From the NCBI GenBank assembly GCA_030544215.1, contig JARZZO010000003.1, forward strand, positions 47,970,045 through 48,034,044: a DNA stretch of 64,000 nt. The letters run 5' to 3'. The translations under genes were made by a program, and so were the position numbers. The notes below the pieces were generated by a model. The model had not been told where the DNA came from. It worked only from the letters and a program-made list of their open reading frames with translations, and searched no databases. How positions within the stretch are numbered: position 1 is the first letter of the stretch; each line of letters begins with the position of its first letter. Source of the stretch: Zantedeschia hybrid cultivar (lineage: Eukaryota > Streptophyta > Magnoliopsida > Alismatales > Araceae). This document shows positions 1 through 10,862 of the stretch, in pieces.

Positions 1-327
1 CAGAAAATATAGGCCCATCAACAAAGAGCTGACCCAAAAGCTAAATGTGACATACGCTAAAAAGAGCCAAAACCACATACCATAAGATAGGTCGGGAAAC
101 CCTCGGGCAGCACTGACTACTCCAGCCACACCCAGCTACAGGTGGTCCCATCCTGCCAAGTCACAAGGTAACAAAAGCACACATACCCACTAGCACAACG
201 GCTCTCAAGTCAAACTCCATGTAACTCCAAACTCCATAGCCCAAGTGCGTCCACTAACATCTTACCTCTCGGTCAGATCTCACGCAAGTCCACTTCTACA
301 AGCTCCAGATGTCCACAGGATGAGGCG
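1..327. other. Unassigned sequence interrupting a copia element
   Basis: No coding frame was recognised. Copia reverse-transcriptase coding sequence resumes abruptly at about 328, so this stretch is probably the end of another insertion or a rearranged flank. A possible terminus ending in CACA lies near 305-316, but its other end is outside the window, so no target duplication can be checked. Confidence 0.3.
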
Positions 328-629
328 GTGAGAAATAAGATGTTTGGATTGTCTCAATCTATGTACACATTCACAATTCTTAAAAGGTTTAACATGCAAG
401 ATTCCAAAAGGGGTCTCATTCTGATGAGGCGTGGAATCTCTCTCTCCAAGAAAATGTCACCCAAAACACCAGAGGAGAGAGAATACATGAGTGAGGTACC
501 CTACGCTTCGACTGTTGGGTCTATCATATACATGATGTTACGTACTAAACCTGATGTGGCAAATACTTTAAGCATAGCCAGTAGATATCAGGTTGATCCG
601 GGTCCACAGCATGGACAACGGTGAAATGT
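328..629 (+). pseudogene. Ty1/copia pol fragment, C-terminal part of reverse transcriptase
   Basis: The frame from 328 encodes the conserved end of copia RT: a GLSQSMY block, then the proline-containing linker KTPEERE, then the PYAS..GSI-YMML block and KPDV...SRYQ. A one-base loss just before 615 breaks the frame at the HW/TV-K motif that leads into RNase H. The sequence then stops at 629, where a 3.5-kb LTR element is inserted, and the same gene resumes at 4122. The 5' part of the element (gag, protease, integrase, early RT) is absent. This is a dead remnant. The family assignment is firm; the exact copia lineage is not. Confidence 0.85.
625..629. repeat. Target-site duplication AATGT, left copy
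   Basis: The 5-bp AATGT at 625-629 recurs at 4122-4126, directly flanking a TG...CA element. Removing the element and one copy restores continuity of the copia reading sequence, so this is a genuine insertion footprint. Confidence 0.85.
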
Positions 630-3600
630 TGTTATGCTTAATGAATTTACTTAATTTGAATTAGACCAATTAGCTAATTATAAGAATCCATTAGTGAGTT
701 TAAGTAACTTGATTTAATTTAATTTAACTTAATTATGAAAGTTCATTAGTCCAATTATATTACTAAGAATAGCCCACTAAGTTAGTTCAAATTCTGGGTT
801 GATGTATTAGACAACAATGTAGTAAAATAATAATATTTTTTTGTAGAAAATTCTATTAAGGTATAATTGATATCATTCAAAAGAGTATAAAAATATCTAT
901 AATTTGTATAAGATCATTTTTACTAATTCAGATATTTTAGAGGTCAAAAATATCAATTGTTAGTTTTATAAAGGGCTGTCCATAGAGAATAAGTCCTAAT
1001 TAGACTAGGATTTGAATTAGAAAATAAAATATGATATCATTAAAATTAACCACGACTTGAAAAGTTATGTACGACATATTTGACTTGAATTAGAAGTAGA
1101 ACATAATAAATTTTAACATAATTAATATTCTAATTAATAGGTAGAAAGTCATAATTGGAATCCTACTTGAACTAGGATTCTGTACACATATTTACTTGAC
1201 ATAGACCTAGTGTTTTAAGTATAACTTTGTATTTACAATTTCAAATTAAGTAAGATAACTCCCATTAGAACGACGACTCAAAATTCTCGAAGTTTTATGA
1301 AGTTCATATGTTCAAAATAAATCATTTACTAGTCTATACCAGGATATCTTTGGATAGAAAGAAAATATGTCAGATTTTTGGATTCGGAATACTCAAGATA
1401 GCAGGTCAGTAAAATAGACATGACTTTTTTTTTCCAATGTCCAAAAATAGTAAGCTTGGTGGCATTAAAAAGATAATAAAAAGCTATAAAACTTTGTAGA
1501 AGAGAGTTTGTCCTAATTCGAACGTTTGAGGGGTCAAATATAAAGGTTTTTAGAAAGGGACACTATAGCTGGCATGAACAGAATTTGATTTGCACTAGGA
1601 AGTGACTTTCACTTGGAGATTAACTCATGAAGAGTTGAAGTTCAACTCCAGCAAAGAAATGGGGTATTAGTGGTTGTATTAGGAAGGTAAATAAGTATAA
1701 ATAAAGCCTTAGGGTCATGCTCAAAGCTCTATTGCATGTTGCTCTCTTCCAATGATAAGTTCATGTGGTGTTTTTGAGAGAATAGAATTGATTCATGAAT
1801 ATTTTTTTTGGAAATTTGATTCATATCAATGTTTTGTGTTATTGGAGGCTTAGAAAACATGAGAAAGAGCTTAGAGAATGTAGAAAAGAACTTAGAAGAG
1901 GAAAAAATCATAGATAAATATCAAGGAAGCCATAAGAGAATCAAGAGCCGATCTTTCTTCAAGAGGTAGATGGATAACTCTAAATATGATCTATTTTGTA
2001 TTAAAAATTATATTATTTTTAAAAGCTTTCAAAAGCTAATCAATTGGTAAGAAGCTTTATCTATATATCTACTTCATGATCATCAAGTTTTATATTTTGT
2101 AATCTTCTTTACTATTTATTTCATGAATATTCTCTCAGCATATGCAATCTGTCCATTCAATCTGTTTTGTTTCCAACTGTGATCATCTGAGTTACAGATA
2201 TTTGTTCTTCCTTATCCGATATTCAATTGAGTTTAAAGTTTTATAAAAATATATTTTCCATGTTATATTTATGTCTAATAAATTTAATAATTTTTTGAAT
2301 TCTTTTAATATTTATTATGTAATATTCTTCTCAGACTATATAATATGTCCTTATAGTTTTGAAATCATAACTTGTGAATCTTATATCTCACTTGATTCAT
2401 ATTCAAATAATTCCAAATTTTGTGGAGACCTTGATTATATTATCCTTGACTTCGTTGTAAGGTTTGAGAATTTTATGACCCATTTTTCTATTTATTTTTC
2501 CCTCTACTTTGATTTGCTGAAATTCTATTTAAGTCGGATTTCTGAAATCGAAGTGGGAGTCCAAAATCATATCAAGCCAGTCCAAAAATTAATGAAAATT
2601 TGTCCACACTTTTAAATATGACATATTTGACATGTTCTCCTGCTTTTATAATTTTTTGAATCTGTTTGATATTATTTGGCCTAATTGTTATTTTTTCAGC
2701 TCTGAAAATTAGTTTTTATGGTCGAAAAATATATTTGTCATTCCGAAAATTCTAAGAAAATTTCTTTGACTATATTTTCTGTCCAACATCCTATTTAGAT
2801 CATCTTTAATCTTATTATTCATTTATATGGCCATGTTGACTCTTTAAGTGACTATCTTATATATAAAAATATATATTTTAACTCTTATAAATAAGTATCA
2901 CTATGTCAAATCAACTTCCAGATCTATGATCATTATAAAATCTATGAAAATGTGTTTGTGACATATTTGTTTGATATATGTTTGTATATTGCTATCTTAA
3001 GGAGATTGTGGCTCATTCTATAAGCGTCCGTAGATGAGTTCTGCCTGTAGGCAATGGAAAAATCATGGTGATTGTGTTTTATTTGCAGTCATTCGAGGTA
3101 GGATAATAGACTCCCCAACTATGCATGTGCCAAGATATTAGCGTACTTGCCTATATGCTCTGGTATTTGTTTGTTCGGCTCCTTATATGGTGGTTAGATG
3201 TATGTCTATTTGATATGTTTGGATTTGATTTGTTTGACACATAATTATGAAAGATAATTTACTATTTAGATCCATTTGACTCAGCTTATGATCCGCTCAG
3301 TTTGTTATTTTGACATTTATGCTTAGTGATTTTGATGTCATCCTATTTGAGTAAGAATCTATGTTCATTATGATTAGTTATTATGATAATATAGACTCTG
3401 ATTTGATAAGTTACTATGCCATGATAAATTTGTTATATGTTCAATTTGATATATGATATGTTCTGATCATGGCTAGTAGACTAATTCAGTTAGATAAGAA
3501 TCTGATCATGCCATATATATTATACATTAGTTGATCTATTCATGTTATTAGAAAATACATTTGATTTGATAAGTTTATATTTAACCATGTTTTGTATTAT

Positions 3601-4121
3601 GTTCTTATTTAAGCTATATGTAGAACTGTATAATATCATGTTTAGTATAATTATATAATATGATTTATAGAATTTACTATATGTTAAGTCATGTAGATAG
3701 TTTGAAGCCTACTAAGTGGTTATACTCATAAACCCTATTAACATTTTCAGAGTCTGAGAAAGAGAATTTGGATTTTTTAGGAGATTTCTGATTGAGGCAT
3801 TTAACATCTTCAAGAGATTATCTAGATTTAAATTTACAGCTTTCTTAGATTTTATGTAGTAGAGATAATGAGAAATTGATATATTTTTCTTTTTTTGGTA
3901 AGATTGAGAATTTATATGCAAATTGATGGATACTGTAATTTGTGAACTTTAGTATTTTGTATATTTGGATATTTTGGATTACTTGATGGTTATATTATTT
4001 ATTTAAATTGTCTTGTGATTGTTTAGCTCTCATATCTATTTGTTACGGTAGAATTTGTTCCAAGATTACGTAATCGGACTCCGAGTTGAAAGAAAAAATG
4101 AATCGGATTTGGAGCATAACA
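630..4121. mobile_element. Long LTR, probably a solo LTR (3,492 bp)
   Basis: The element starts TGTTATGC and ends GCATAACA, a perfect 8-bp terminal inverted repeat of the TG...CA type. It is flanked by the 5-bp duplication AATGT and splits a copia pol gene cleanly. It is AT-rich and has no retrotransposon protein, primer-binding site or polypurine tract, which fits a solo LTR left by LTR-LTR recombination. A TATA-like box (TATAAATAAA) sits at about 1696-1705. Reading on the + strand, this makes about 1.07 kb of U3 followed by R and U5. Short frames inside, such as 2271-2615, resemble no known protein. LTRs this long are typical of gypsy lineages such as Tekay or Tat, but the family was not identified. 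Confidence 0.8.
1696..1705 (+). promoter_or_regulatory. TATA-like box in the solo LTR
   Basis: TATAAATAAA is followed about 30 bp later by a likely transcription start region. Its place one third of the way into a TG...CA LTR fits a U3 promoter. The assignment is by sequence only. Confidence 0.4.
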
Positions 4122-4684
4122 AATGTATCCTTAAATACTTGAGAAGAATTAAGGATATGTTTCTAGTTTATAGGGGTTTGACTTGAAAGTTGTGGGATAC
4201 ACAGATCTCAATTTCCATCAGATCATGATGATAGCAAATTCACATTATGATACATCTTTAATCTGAATGGTGGAGCGATGAGTTGGAAAAGTTCCAAACA
4301 GAGCATGACAGCTAATTCTACTACTGAGGCGGAGTACATCGCAACTTCAAAAGCAACGAAGGAGGCAATCTGGATGAAGAAATTCATCACTGATCTCGAG
4401 ATTATACTAAGTATCTTTGATCCAGTACCCTTGTTTTGTGACAATAATGGGGCAATGGTGCAAGCTAAGGAACCCATGTCTCATCAAAGGTCAAAGCGTA
4501 TCCTACGGAAGTTTCACTTGATAAGAGAAATGATTGCTCGATGAGATATTATTATGAAAAGAGTTCCATCTGAGGATAACATTGTAGACCCACTGACAAA
4601 GTCTTTGGTTCAGGATGCATTTGAATGTCACTTATATGGGATGGGGATCAATGTAGGTGATTGGATGTATTCCAAGTGGGAGAA
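4122..4684 (+). pseudogene. Ty1/copia pol fragment, RNase H and 3' end of pol
   Basis: This continues the fragment that ends at 629. It starts with the ILKYLRR-IKDMFLVY linker. A frameshifted stretch follows, in which the GYTD-type RNase H active-site block is not readable. The frame 4278-4544 then has SWKSSKQ, STTEAEYIA, CDNNGAM-QAKEP and HQRSK, the hallmarks of copia RNase H. A TGA at about 4542 interrupts it. The downstream frame still reads VPSEDNIVDPLTKSL, the usual C-terminal end of copia polyproteins. A purine tract (AAGTGGGAGAA, 4674-4684) directly precedes the 3' LTR and matches a polypurine tract. The gene is non-functional. Confidence 0.85.
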
Positions 4685-6165
4685 TGAAGGAATTAGGGTG
4701 TCTTAGGCCAATCGCATTAGATGTAACAGACTTGATTTCAACATTCTTTATTCAATGATGAATGATATTTCTCATATATATATGTGTGTGTCTATGTGTT
4801 TGATTACTCGATATATATATTAATGTACATGGACTTATGCAATGAGAATTAAATCACAAAGAGTTGTGCTAATGAGATTGATCCTCTATAAACATAAATG
4901 CTAATATATTCTCAATTATAGAATGCTCGAACTAGATATCGAGCATTCGGATAGACTGGTGCATGCTGTGTCTGCTCATATATGAAAGTGGTTGATCTCA
5001 TAACTACTTGTATGGAAACACTAAGACAAATATGTGGGTGCTCATTGGTGGAATGAGTTCACTGAACTGATCCGCTTTAGATTTCTTGGATGGCGCTAAT
5101 TGTCAACGTAGACATTCTGTGTCACAATAGTATGGTACGTCCTTTGACCTGAGACGCGAAGGACATCTTATATGGGGACTACTGTTTCCTGGCTCTTGAT
5201 TAAGGATATATAATAACTACGTCTGAATATTCAAGTGGTCGTTGACAATGGAATTCGTGTGAAGGTGATTGAATTGTCAAGATGGAATCACTAGAAATTG
5301 TTTATGCTCACTCAAATCCCTGGCCAAAGATAATGGGATTATCAGATAAGGAGTTTTTCTATAATATCTCATTGAGCATTTGATTCACTTAGTGATTAAG
5401 GAGTTTGACAGTTAACTATACTCCGTTATCACTATTAGACTTGTATAGGCGAAGGATTAATTTCGTACGATAATCTGTTAACATACATGAGTCAATAGTG
5501 GGATGATGATCCCCAACATCATCTGGGATCACGAGGTGTTGCTTGGTGTCATTTGTGATCAGAAGGTCCACTGAATAAATAATTATTCAGTAATTGATTA
5601 ATTCATTTGATGATGAGATGATAAATGAATTAAATTGATCTTAAAAGACACTTTAAGGTTAATGGGCCTGCAATCAGACTAATTGTTGGGCTAGAGGATC
5701 ATACACATAAGGATTCTCGTGAGACAAGACTTAATGAGAGTTTTATAAATTATTTTGGTTTTTATGAAAAATCAGAGATAATAGATATAATAATGGGACT
5801 TGGAGAAAACCCTAACCAGAATGTGGGTTTCCTCCTGTTCGTCCCCTCTCTCTCCCTCTCTCCTGGTAGTGCCCTTCTCTCCCTCCTTTGGGTGGTGGCG
5901 GTGGTCGCCACGTAGGCATCACGAATGAGAAGGAGAAGTCGTCAACGCAAGGACCTATGTGAATATTGCATCTAGAGGCTGTGCGCATGTGTGGCTACTC
6001 GCATCTCAGGAATTCAACATCGATTTTTGGAGATCCCTCATCTTTGTACGGTGAGAATTCATTCTCTCGGATTCACGTTTTTGTGTTCTATTGAATTAGA
6101 CAATCGATCATGAGAGGTTCTGTGGAATTAATTTTTTGTGTTTATTTCTATTGCGCTATTGGGAT
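4685..6165 (+). mobile_element. 3' LTR of the Ty1/copia element
   Basis: It begins TGAAGGAATTAGGG right after the polypurine tract. The body shares a phrase order with the reverse-oriented copia LTR at 6830-17570: a stretch around ACTTGT.TGGA.ACACT, GTGCTCATT..T..AATGAGTTCA, and GACCTGAGAC. The 3' boundary is approximate, placed near GGGATCCC at about 6160. No partner 5' LTR is in the window, because the left part of the element is cut off by other sequence. A pyrimidine-rich CT tract at 5848-5885 lies in the probable R/U5 part. Confidence 0.6.
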
Positions 6166-6829
6166 CCCGTAAAACCTTAGATGCCGTTGTGTCGGCTGCC
6201 ATAAGGGAGAAGAGGAGAGGATGTGGTGGTGGTGGAGTGGAAGAGGAAGTTTTGGAGAGGAGGAGGGTGGAAGAGGAGGAGGAAGAAGAAGAAGAACAGA
6301 GGAAGAAGAGATGGAGGAAGAGAATGATGAAGAAGAAAAAGGTGGAGGGGTACGCATGCTCGGGCCCGCCTTCCGATGCCCTGCCGCGCTGCCACGTGCA
6401 CGTAGGGGGTGCCATGGGACAGGTTTGTGCCACACGCAGAGAAGCTAAATCGTGTCATGCCAAACTGACACGACTTGCAAATCACGTCACCACCTGAAGA
6501 CGTGAATTAAAAGGGCCTGATAGGGTCCAACCATACATCGCCTATGCATGCATTTTGAATCGCGATAGTACAGGATGACGCCTTTCACGAATCGCATCAC
6601 GTCGAGCTGACGCAAATCAAATTCGTTAAGGTGATCCCCAAAGAGCCACTAAAGCCTATCAGGAACCCGATAAGCGTATTTGAAAGCCCCGAAATATTGC
6701 ATTATCAACATAGAACAATTTCTATTATCTCTAGTAACATTTATAACTGTTGCTAAAATAAACTAAAGAGTAGTTTGTGATACAATGTTGTGGCATTTTA
6801 AAGTGCCACTAGTAATGACCATGTTTCTC
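6166..6829. other. Purine-rich tract and degenerate LTR-like sequence with inverted repeats
   Basis: 6204-6360 is a strongly GA-biased tract that produces several overlapping chance frames. 6446-6620 holds a run of short inverted repeats, such as TCGTGTCA paired with TGACACGA at 6450-6473 and TCACGTC paired with GACGTGA at 6482-6505. The style resembles the palindrome array in the Tekay LTRs further right. No protein similarity was seen. It is probably a fragment of a retrotransposon LTR. Confidence 0.4.
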
Positions 6830-7751
6830 TAGAGGGATCCGTCTAATCCCTTACCCTTCTTTTTTTCATGAGTGCCCGTGGCATGCGGATGATGCCTTTT
6901 GACAAGGTGGAGACAAAGCACGCTAGAGGGACAGAAGAGGGTGCCCTCTATAGAGAGGGCCGTCTAGAGGAGAGAGAGAGAGGAGAGGGGATTGGCCAAG
7001 TCTAGGGGAAACCCTGGAGCTTGGCCCAAGATTCCCCGTTGATGTACATTTATATTAGTTCAATGCGAATTGAGTCAATATAAATTCCCACTTAATATCC
7101 ATCGATTGAGAACCTTGTGCGTGCAACCCTCTAAGTTCAAGTGCCAGTCCAGTTTCGAGCCTATTAAGTATAGTAACCCTTTACTGATTTAAAGTAATTT
7201 ATTTAATATCTTATATTAAATACATACTTAATTGATTTTATCATCTCATGATAATCGATCGGCTTCTAATCATGTTGGGTGTCAAGTAATATTGTATGAT
7301 CTCGAAAAGCATTAAGGTTCAGCAATCCGCTTAAGAAACTTTTATGTTATTTATTATCACGTAGCTATAATGTTTCATTTGTATAACGTTCTCAAGTGAA
7401 CTTAGGATATGATTAACTATCAAATCTTAATACGTTCACTCATGCATATCAGATGCCTCAAAATATCATCAGAAAGTGCTTTTTCTGATGTGATGTACTA
7501 CCCTGGCCAAGGCTCTTGGATATCACTCTATAGAGTATTCTCTATTTAATTATCGAGAGTGAATGATCTTATATTGACTACACAATCACTTTTGAAGATA
7601 TTCCGCTAGATTTGATCACTTAACTAATTAAGATCTCATGGTTGTAAATCTATCAGCTAAGGTCAAAACCCAGAAGTCCATCGACAAGAACCTTTGATGT
7701 CTCAGGTTCAAAGACTAACCATCCATTATGATGACGAATCAAGTGGTTGAC
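6830..7751 (-). mobile_element. Copia-type LTR in reverse orientation, left part
   Basis: Read on the - strand this sequence carries the same conserved phrases as the copia LTR at 4685-6165, including the ACCTGAGACATCAAAGG block. It is interrupted at 7751 by the Tekay-type element and continues at 17147. The 6830 boundary is approximate; a CT/GA-rich stretch at about 6970-6995 lies near that end. No internal copia coding sequence is attached. Confidence 0.5.
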
Positions 7752-10077
7752 TGTAATGACCCGCCACCCTATAATCGGGGATCCGATTACTAAATAGGTA
7801 CCGAATCATTAATTTGGGACCAAACCAGGATCTAGTAAGTCTGGGAAATAAATAATAAACTAAGCTAAACATTCACATCGCATTGAACTGAAATGAAAGT
7901 GCAGGAAATTGAAATTATTACAATGCGACTCGATTACAGCAAATAATTACATACTCCAGCTGAAAGGAAATAATTAAACATACAGGCCAGAAATAAATAA
8001 CAACTACATCGGGGCATACCCCGGAACAACTGCCGAGGACGCACAACACACGGCCGCACACGCCGCTCTAAGTCTGCTGAGAGTCCTCACCTGAAAACCG
8101 CAGGGGTGAGTCTCAAGAACAAGACTCAGTAGGGATCCTTCGATCCCCACTGCCCACGCACACACCCACGAGTGTAAAGTACAGCTAACGGTGAAGTAAC
8201 ACGTGTAGTGGCAGGTACAATTCCTAATTCTCTACGTGAGAAGACATGCAATCGCAGTTATAATAATCATGCACATTCTAAACCAGCCGTTAGAAAATCT
8301 ACAACCGTCATCTCGATAGAACTCGCCGACTGTGCAAACAACGGTGGGGAAAACCTCGACCCGCTGAGACCAAGGAATAGCCCCTCGGATAGCACGCTCG
8401 CTACTCCGGCCCCACTGGCTCAGGTGACTACCCCTTCCCCCAGCATGAGTGACTCTCCGAATGTACCACTCCGACACCGGTACTAGCTGACCCCGGGGTT
8501 CACCAGGTGACCCTCTCTCACTAGGCGTCACCCCGCCCACGCCCCCACCGGCGCTGTGCTCACGCCCCCACCAGCACAGGGTGATAAAGTGCTACAATGT
8601 CACTCCAGGTCCACAGTAACTGAAAACCCAACACAGTGCGATCCGGTCACGTGAAAAGCCCGCGATCGCATAACACACATAGAACCATCCGATCATAAGA
8701 AACCCATCTCTTTCGGGTGCACTAAAACATGTGCTAATCATCTATCTAGCAGTATAAACACGTTTTACTGGCATGCATTAGTGAGATTCTGTCTTGAATT
8801 GCGTCGACCAAGGTCGACGCCATTCAAGCTCCAATTACAGGTCTATATAAATCAGTCTTCAGAATCTGGCCTTAAAAGGCGTCGACCCTCATGGTCGCCT
8901 TTTTAAAAGGCGTCGACATCCTCAGACGCCATTCAACACCGAAATCCGGAATTCCCAAGGCCTTATCCAAGGGATTTCTGCGGTTAAAACGCGTCATGGA
9001 TGCCTGACGCTGTTCAAAAACGCGTCGTTTACCCATGACGCCTTTCAGCCACAGAAACCCCAACCTGGCAAACTGTCTGTCAGTCAATTCCCGTCTAAAA
9101 GGCGTCGTGATGGCCCGACGCCCTTCAAAAAGGCGTCGTCCATGCACGACGTCTTTCAGCACCGGGAACCAGGAACGCCCTAAACCCGAGGGCTCCCTTT
9201 TCAACCCTAAATAACCCCAAAAATCATACAAACTGGAGGGAAACGAAGAGCAAGACAATTCATAGGCAAACACCCCATAGAGATCCTAAACATGCTCATT
9301 CTAACCCCCAAAAAAAACGAAGATCTACCACATGCATATTGAGGAAAACATGATTTTGAACACAATGCCACGGAGAACGTCACCCTACCGGACACTCGAA
9401 CTCCTCAAGCTCCACGCCGTTCACCCTTCTCGCCCCACGCCGCCGCCGGTACCGCCGTGTCGTCCTAGCTCCACCGTGACGTCGGCCGCCGTCCGGAGAG
9501 TAGAACGCCGCAGTGGAAGTGGAGGTGGTAGTGGTATGAGTTAGGTAGAGGATGGAGTGGAGGGAGAGGCAAAATGGTGGGAGGAAAAGAGGGAGGAGGA
9601 GGTGGCCGCCGCCGGTCGCCGGAGGAGGAGGAGAGAAGGAGAGTAGGAGAAAATGAGGGAAAGAAGGAGGGCTCACGGGGTTAACCAGAAACTGGCTAAA
9701 ACGCGTCGACATCTACGGACGCCAATCAGGTGATGTGACGGCCGCTCTGACAAGATTCTGAAACGCGTCGTCCTACACAGACGCCATTCAGACAACTTGT
9801 CAGGGCCGAACTCTGACACACCCAGAGTCGCAGTCTGAAAGGCGTCGTCCTTCGCAGACGCCGTTCAGACGATCTGACAGGGCCGTACCCACGTGGCCCA
9901 AGGCCAACCCCCGCGGCACCCACGTGGCAGCACCTGAAACGCGTCTGCCAAGGTGGACGCCGTTTAAAACGCGTCGCCAGGTCCTGACGCGATTCAACTC
10001 AGAACTTCCGCCCCCCACAAGGGTGAGAACAACAGGGTCTGACCCGAATACCGGATCCGAAAGTCTCGATCCTTACA
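7752..10077 (-). repeat. 3' LTR of the Tekay-type element
   Basis: This is 2,326 bp and nearly identical to 14821-17146. It starts TGTAATGACC; the other copy has TGTAACGACC. It contains 12 imperfect palindromes built on GCGTC...GACGC in two clusters (8793-9159 and 9692-9998), plus a GA-rich segment at about 9550-9680. Short frames in it recur in the other LTR but resemble no protein. Confidence 0.92.
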
Positions 10078-10094
10078 TTCTCCCCCCCTTAAAG
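10078..10094 (-). promoter_or_regulatory. Polypurine tract of the Tekay-type element
   Basis: On the - strand this reads CTTTAAGGGGGGGAGAA immediately before the 3' LTR start TGTAAGG. This is the expected plus-strand priming site for reverse transcription. Confidence 0.8.
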
Positions 10095-10164
10095 AAATTT
10101 CGTCCTCGAAATTGACTGCTAGAATCAACAAGGTCAAAACAAGGATACAAGTTTACAATAAGAC

Positions 10165-10836
10165 TCACGAGAAGAGGTAAGGGAACTGCTCCCGCATCTC
10201 GTCCTCTCGCTCCCAGGTTGCCTCACCTCCGGAGCGGTACTGCCAAATCACCTTGACCAGCGGTACGACCTTGTTCCGCAAGACCTGCTCTCTGCGATCC
10301 TCAATACGAACCGGGTACTCTGGAAATGACAGGTCCTCAGAGACCTCCAACTCTGAAAAGTCCAACACATGGGACGGATCCTGAACATACTTCCTCAACA
10401 AGGACACATGGAACACATCGTGCACTCCTGCCAGACTGGGTGGCAAGGCCAACTGATACGCGGTTTCCCCGATTCGAGCAAGAATGGGAAAAGGTCCGAT
10501 ATAACGCGGACTCAGCTTGCCTCGCTTCCCGAATCTCATCACACCCTTGGAGGGTGAAACTCGGAGAAACGCGTGGTCCCCAACCTCAAACTCAAGTGGT
10601 CTCCGTCGGATGTCGGCATAACTCTTCTGTCTACTCTGAGCTGCGGTCAACCTCTGCTGAACCGTCCTGGCGACCTCAGCACACTGCTGCACCAACTCGG
10701 GCCCTGCAATCTGCCTCTCACCGATCTCAGACCAACACGCTGGTGATCGACACGGCCGCCCATACAAAGCCTCATAAGGCGCCATGCCGATGCTAGAATG
10801 GTAGCTGTTGTTGTAGGCAAATTCCACAGTGGACAA
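10165..10836 (-). pseudogene. Tekay-type pol, integrase C-terminus and chromodomain, out of frame
   Basis: This 223-residue frame is the detached end of the polyprotein. It begins in the integrase core C-terminal helix region (FAYNNSYHSSIGMAPYEALYGR). It carries the GPY/F module (YIGPFPI...VFHVSLLRKY) at roughly residues 90-140. It ends with a chromodomain at about 155-215 (an EQVLRNK.VPLVKV-W block, then ATWE.EDEMR). In chromoviruses this chromodomain tethers integrase to modified histones. The preceding frame (10863-14663) stops 26 bases before it, and small deletions between them remove the link. It has no ribosome entry of its own, so it is probably not expressed as shown. Confidence 0.85.
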
Positions 10837-10862
10837 ATGCTGCTCCCAAGAACCTCCCCAGT

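Noticed and set aside
2271..2615. A 114-codon frame inside the 3.5-kb LTR
   Set aside because: It is AT-biased (Phe/Tyr/Ile/Asn-rich) with no family resemblance and lies in an otherwise non-coding LTR.
6128..6497. Five overlapping frames of 75-119 codons
   Set aside because: They arise from a GA-rich tract, giving Glu/Arg/Gly or Ser/Pro runs in every frame.
8208..10115. Several 60-133 codon frames, repeated at 15277-17275
   Set aside because: They are within the Tekay LTRs, on both strands, with no recognisable domain. Their doubling is due to the LTR pair.
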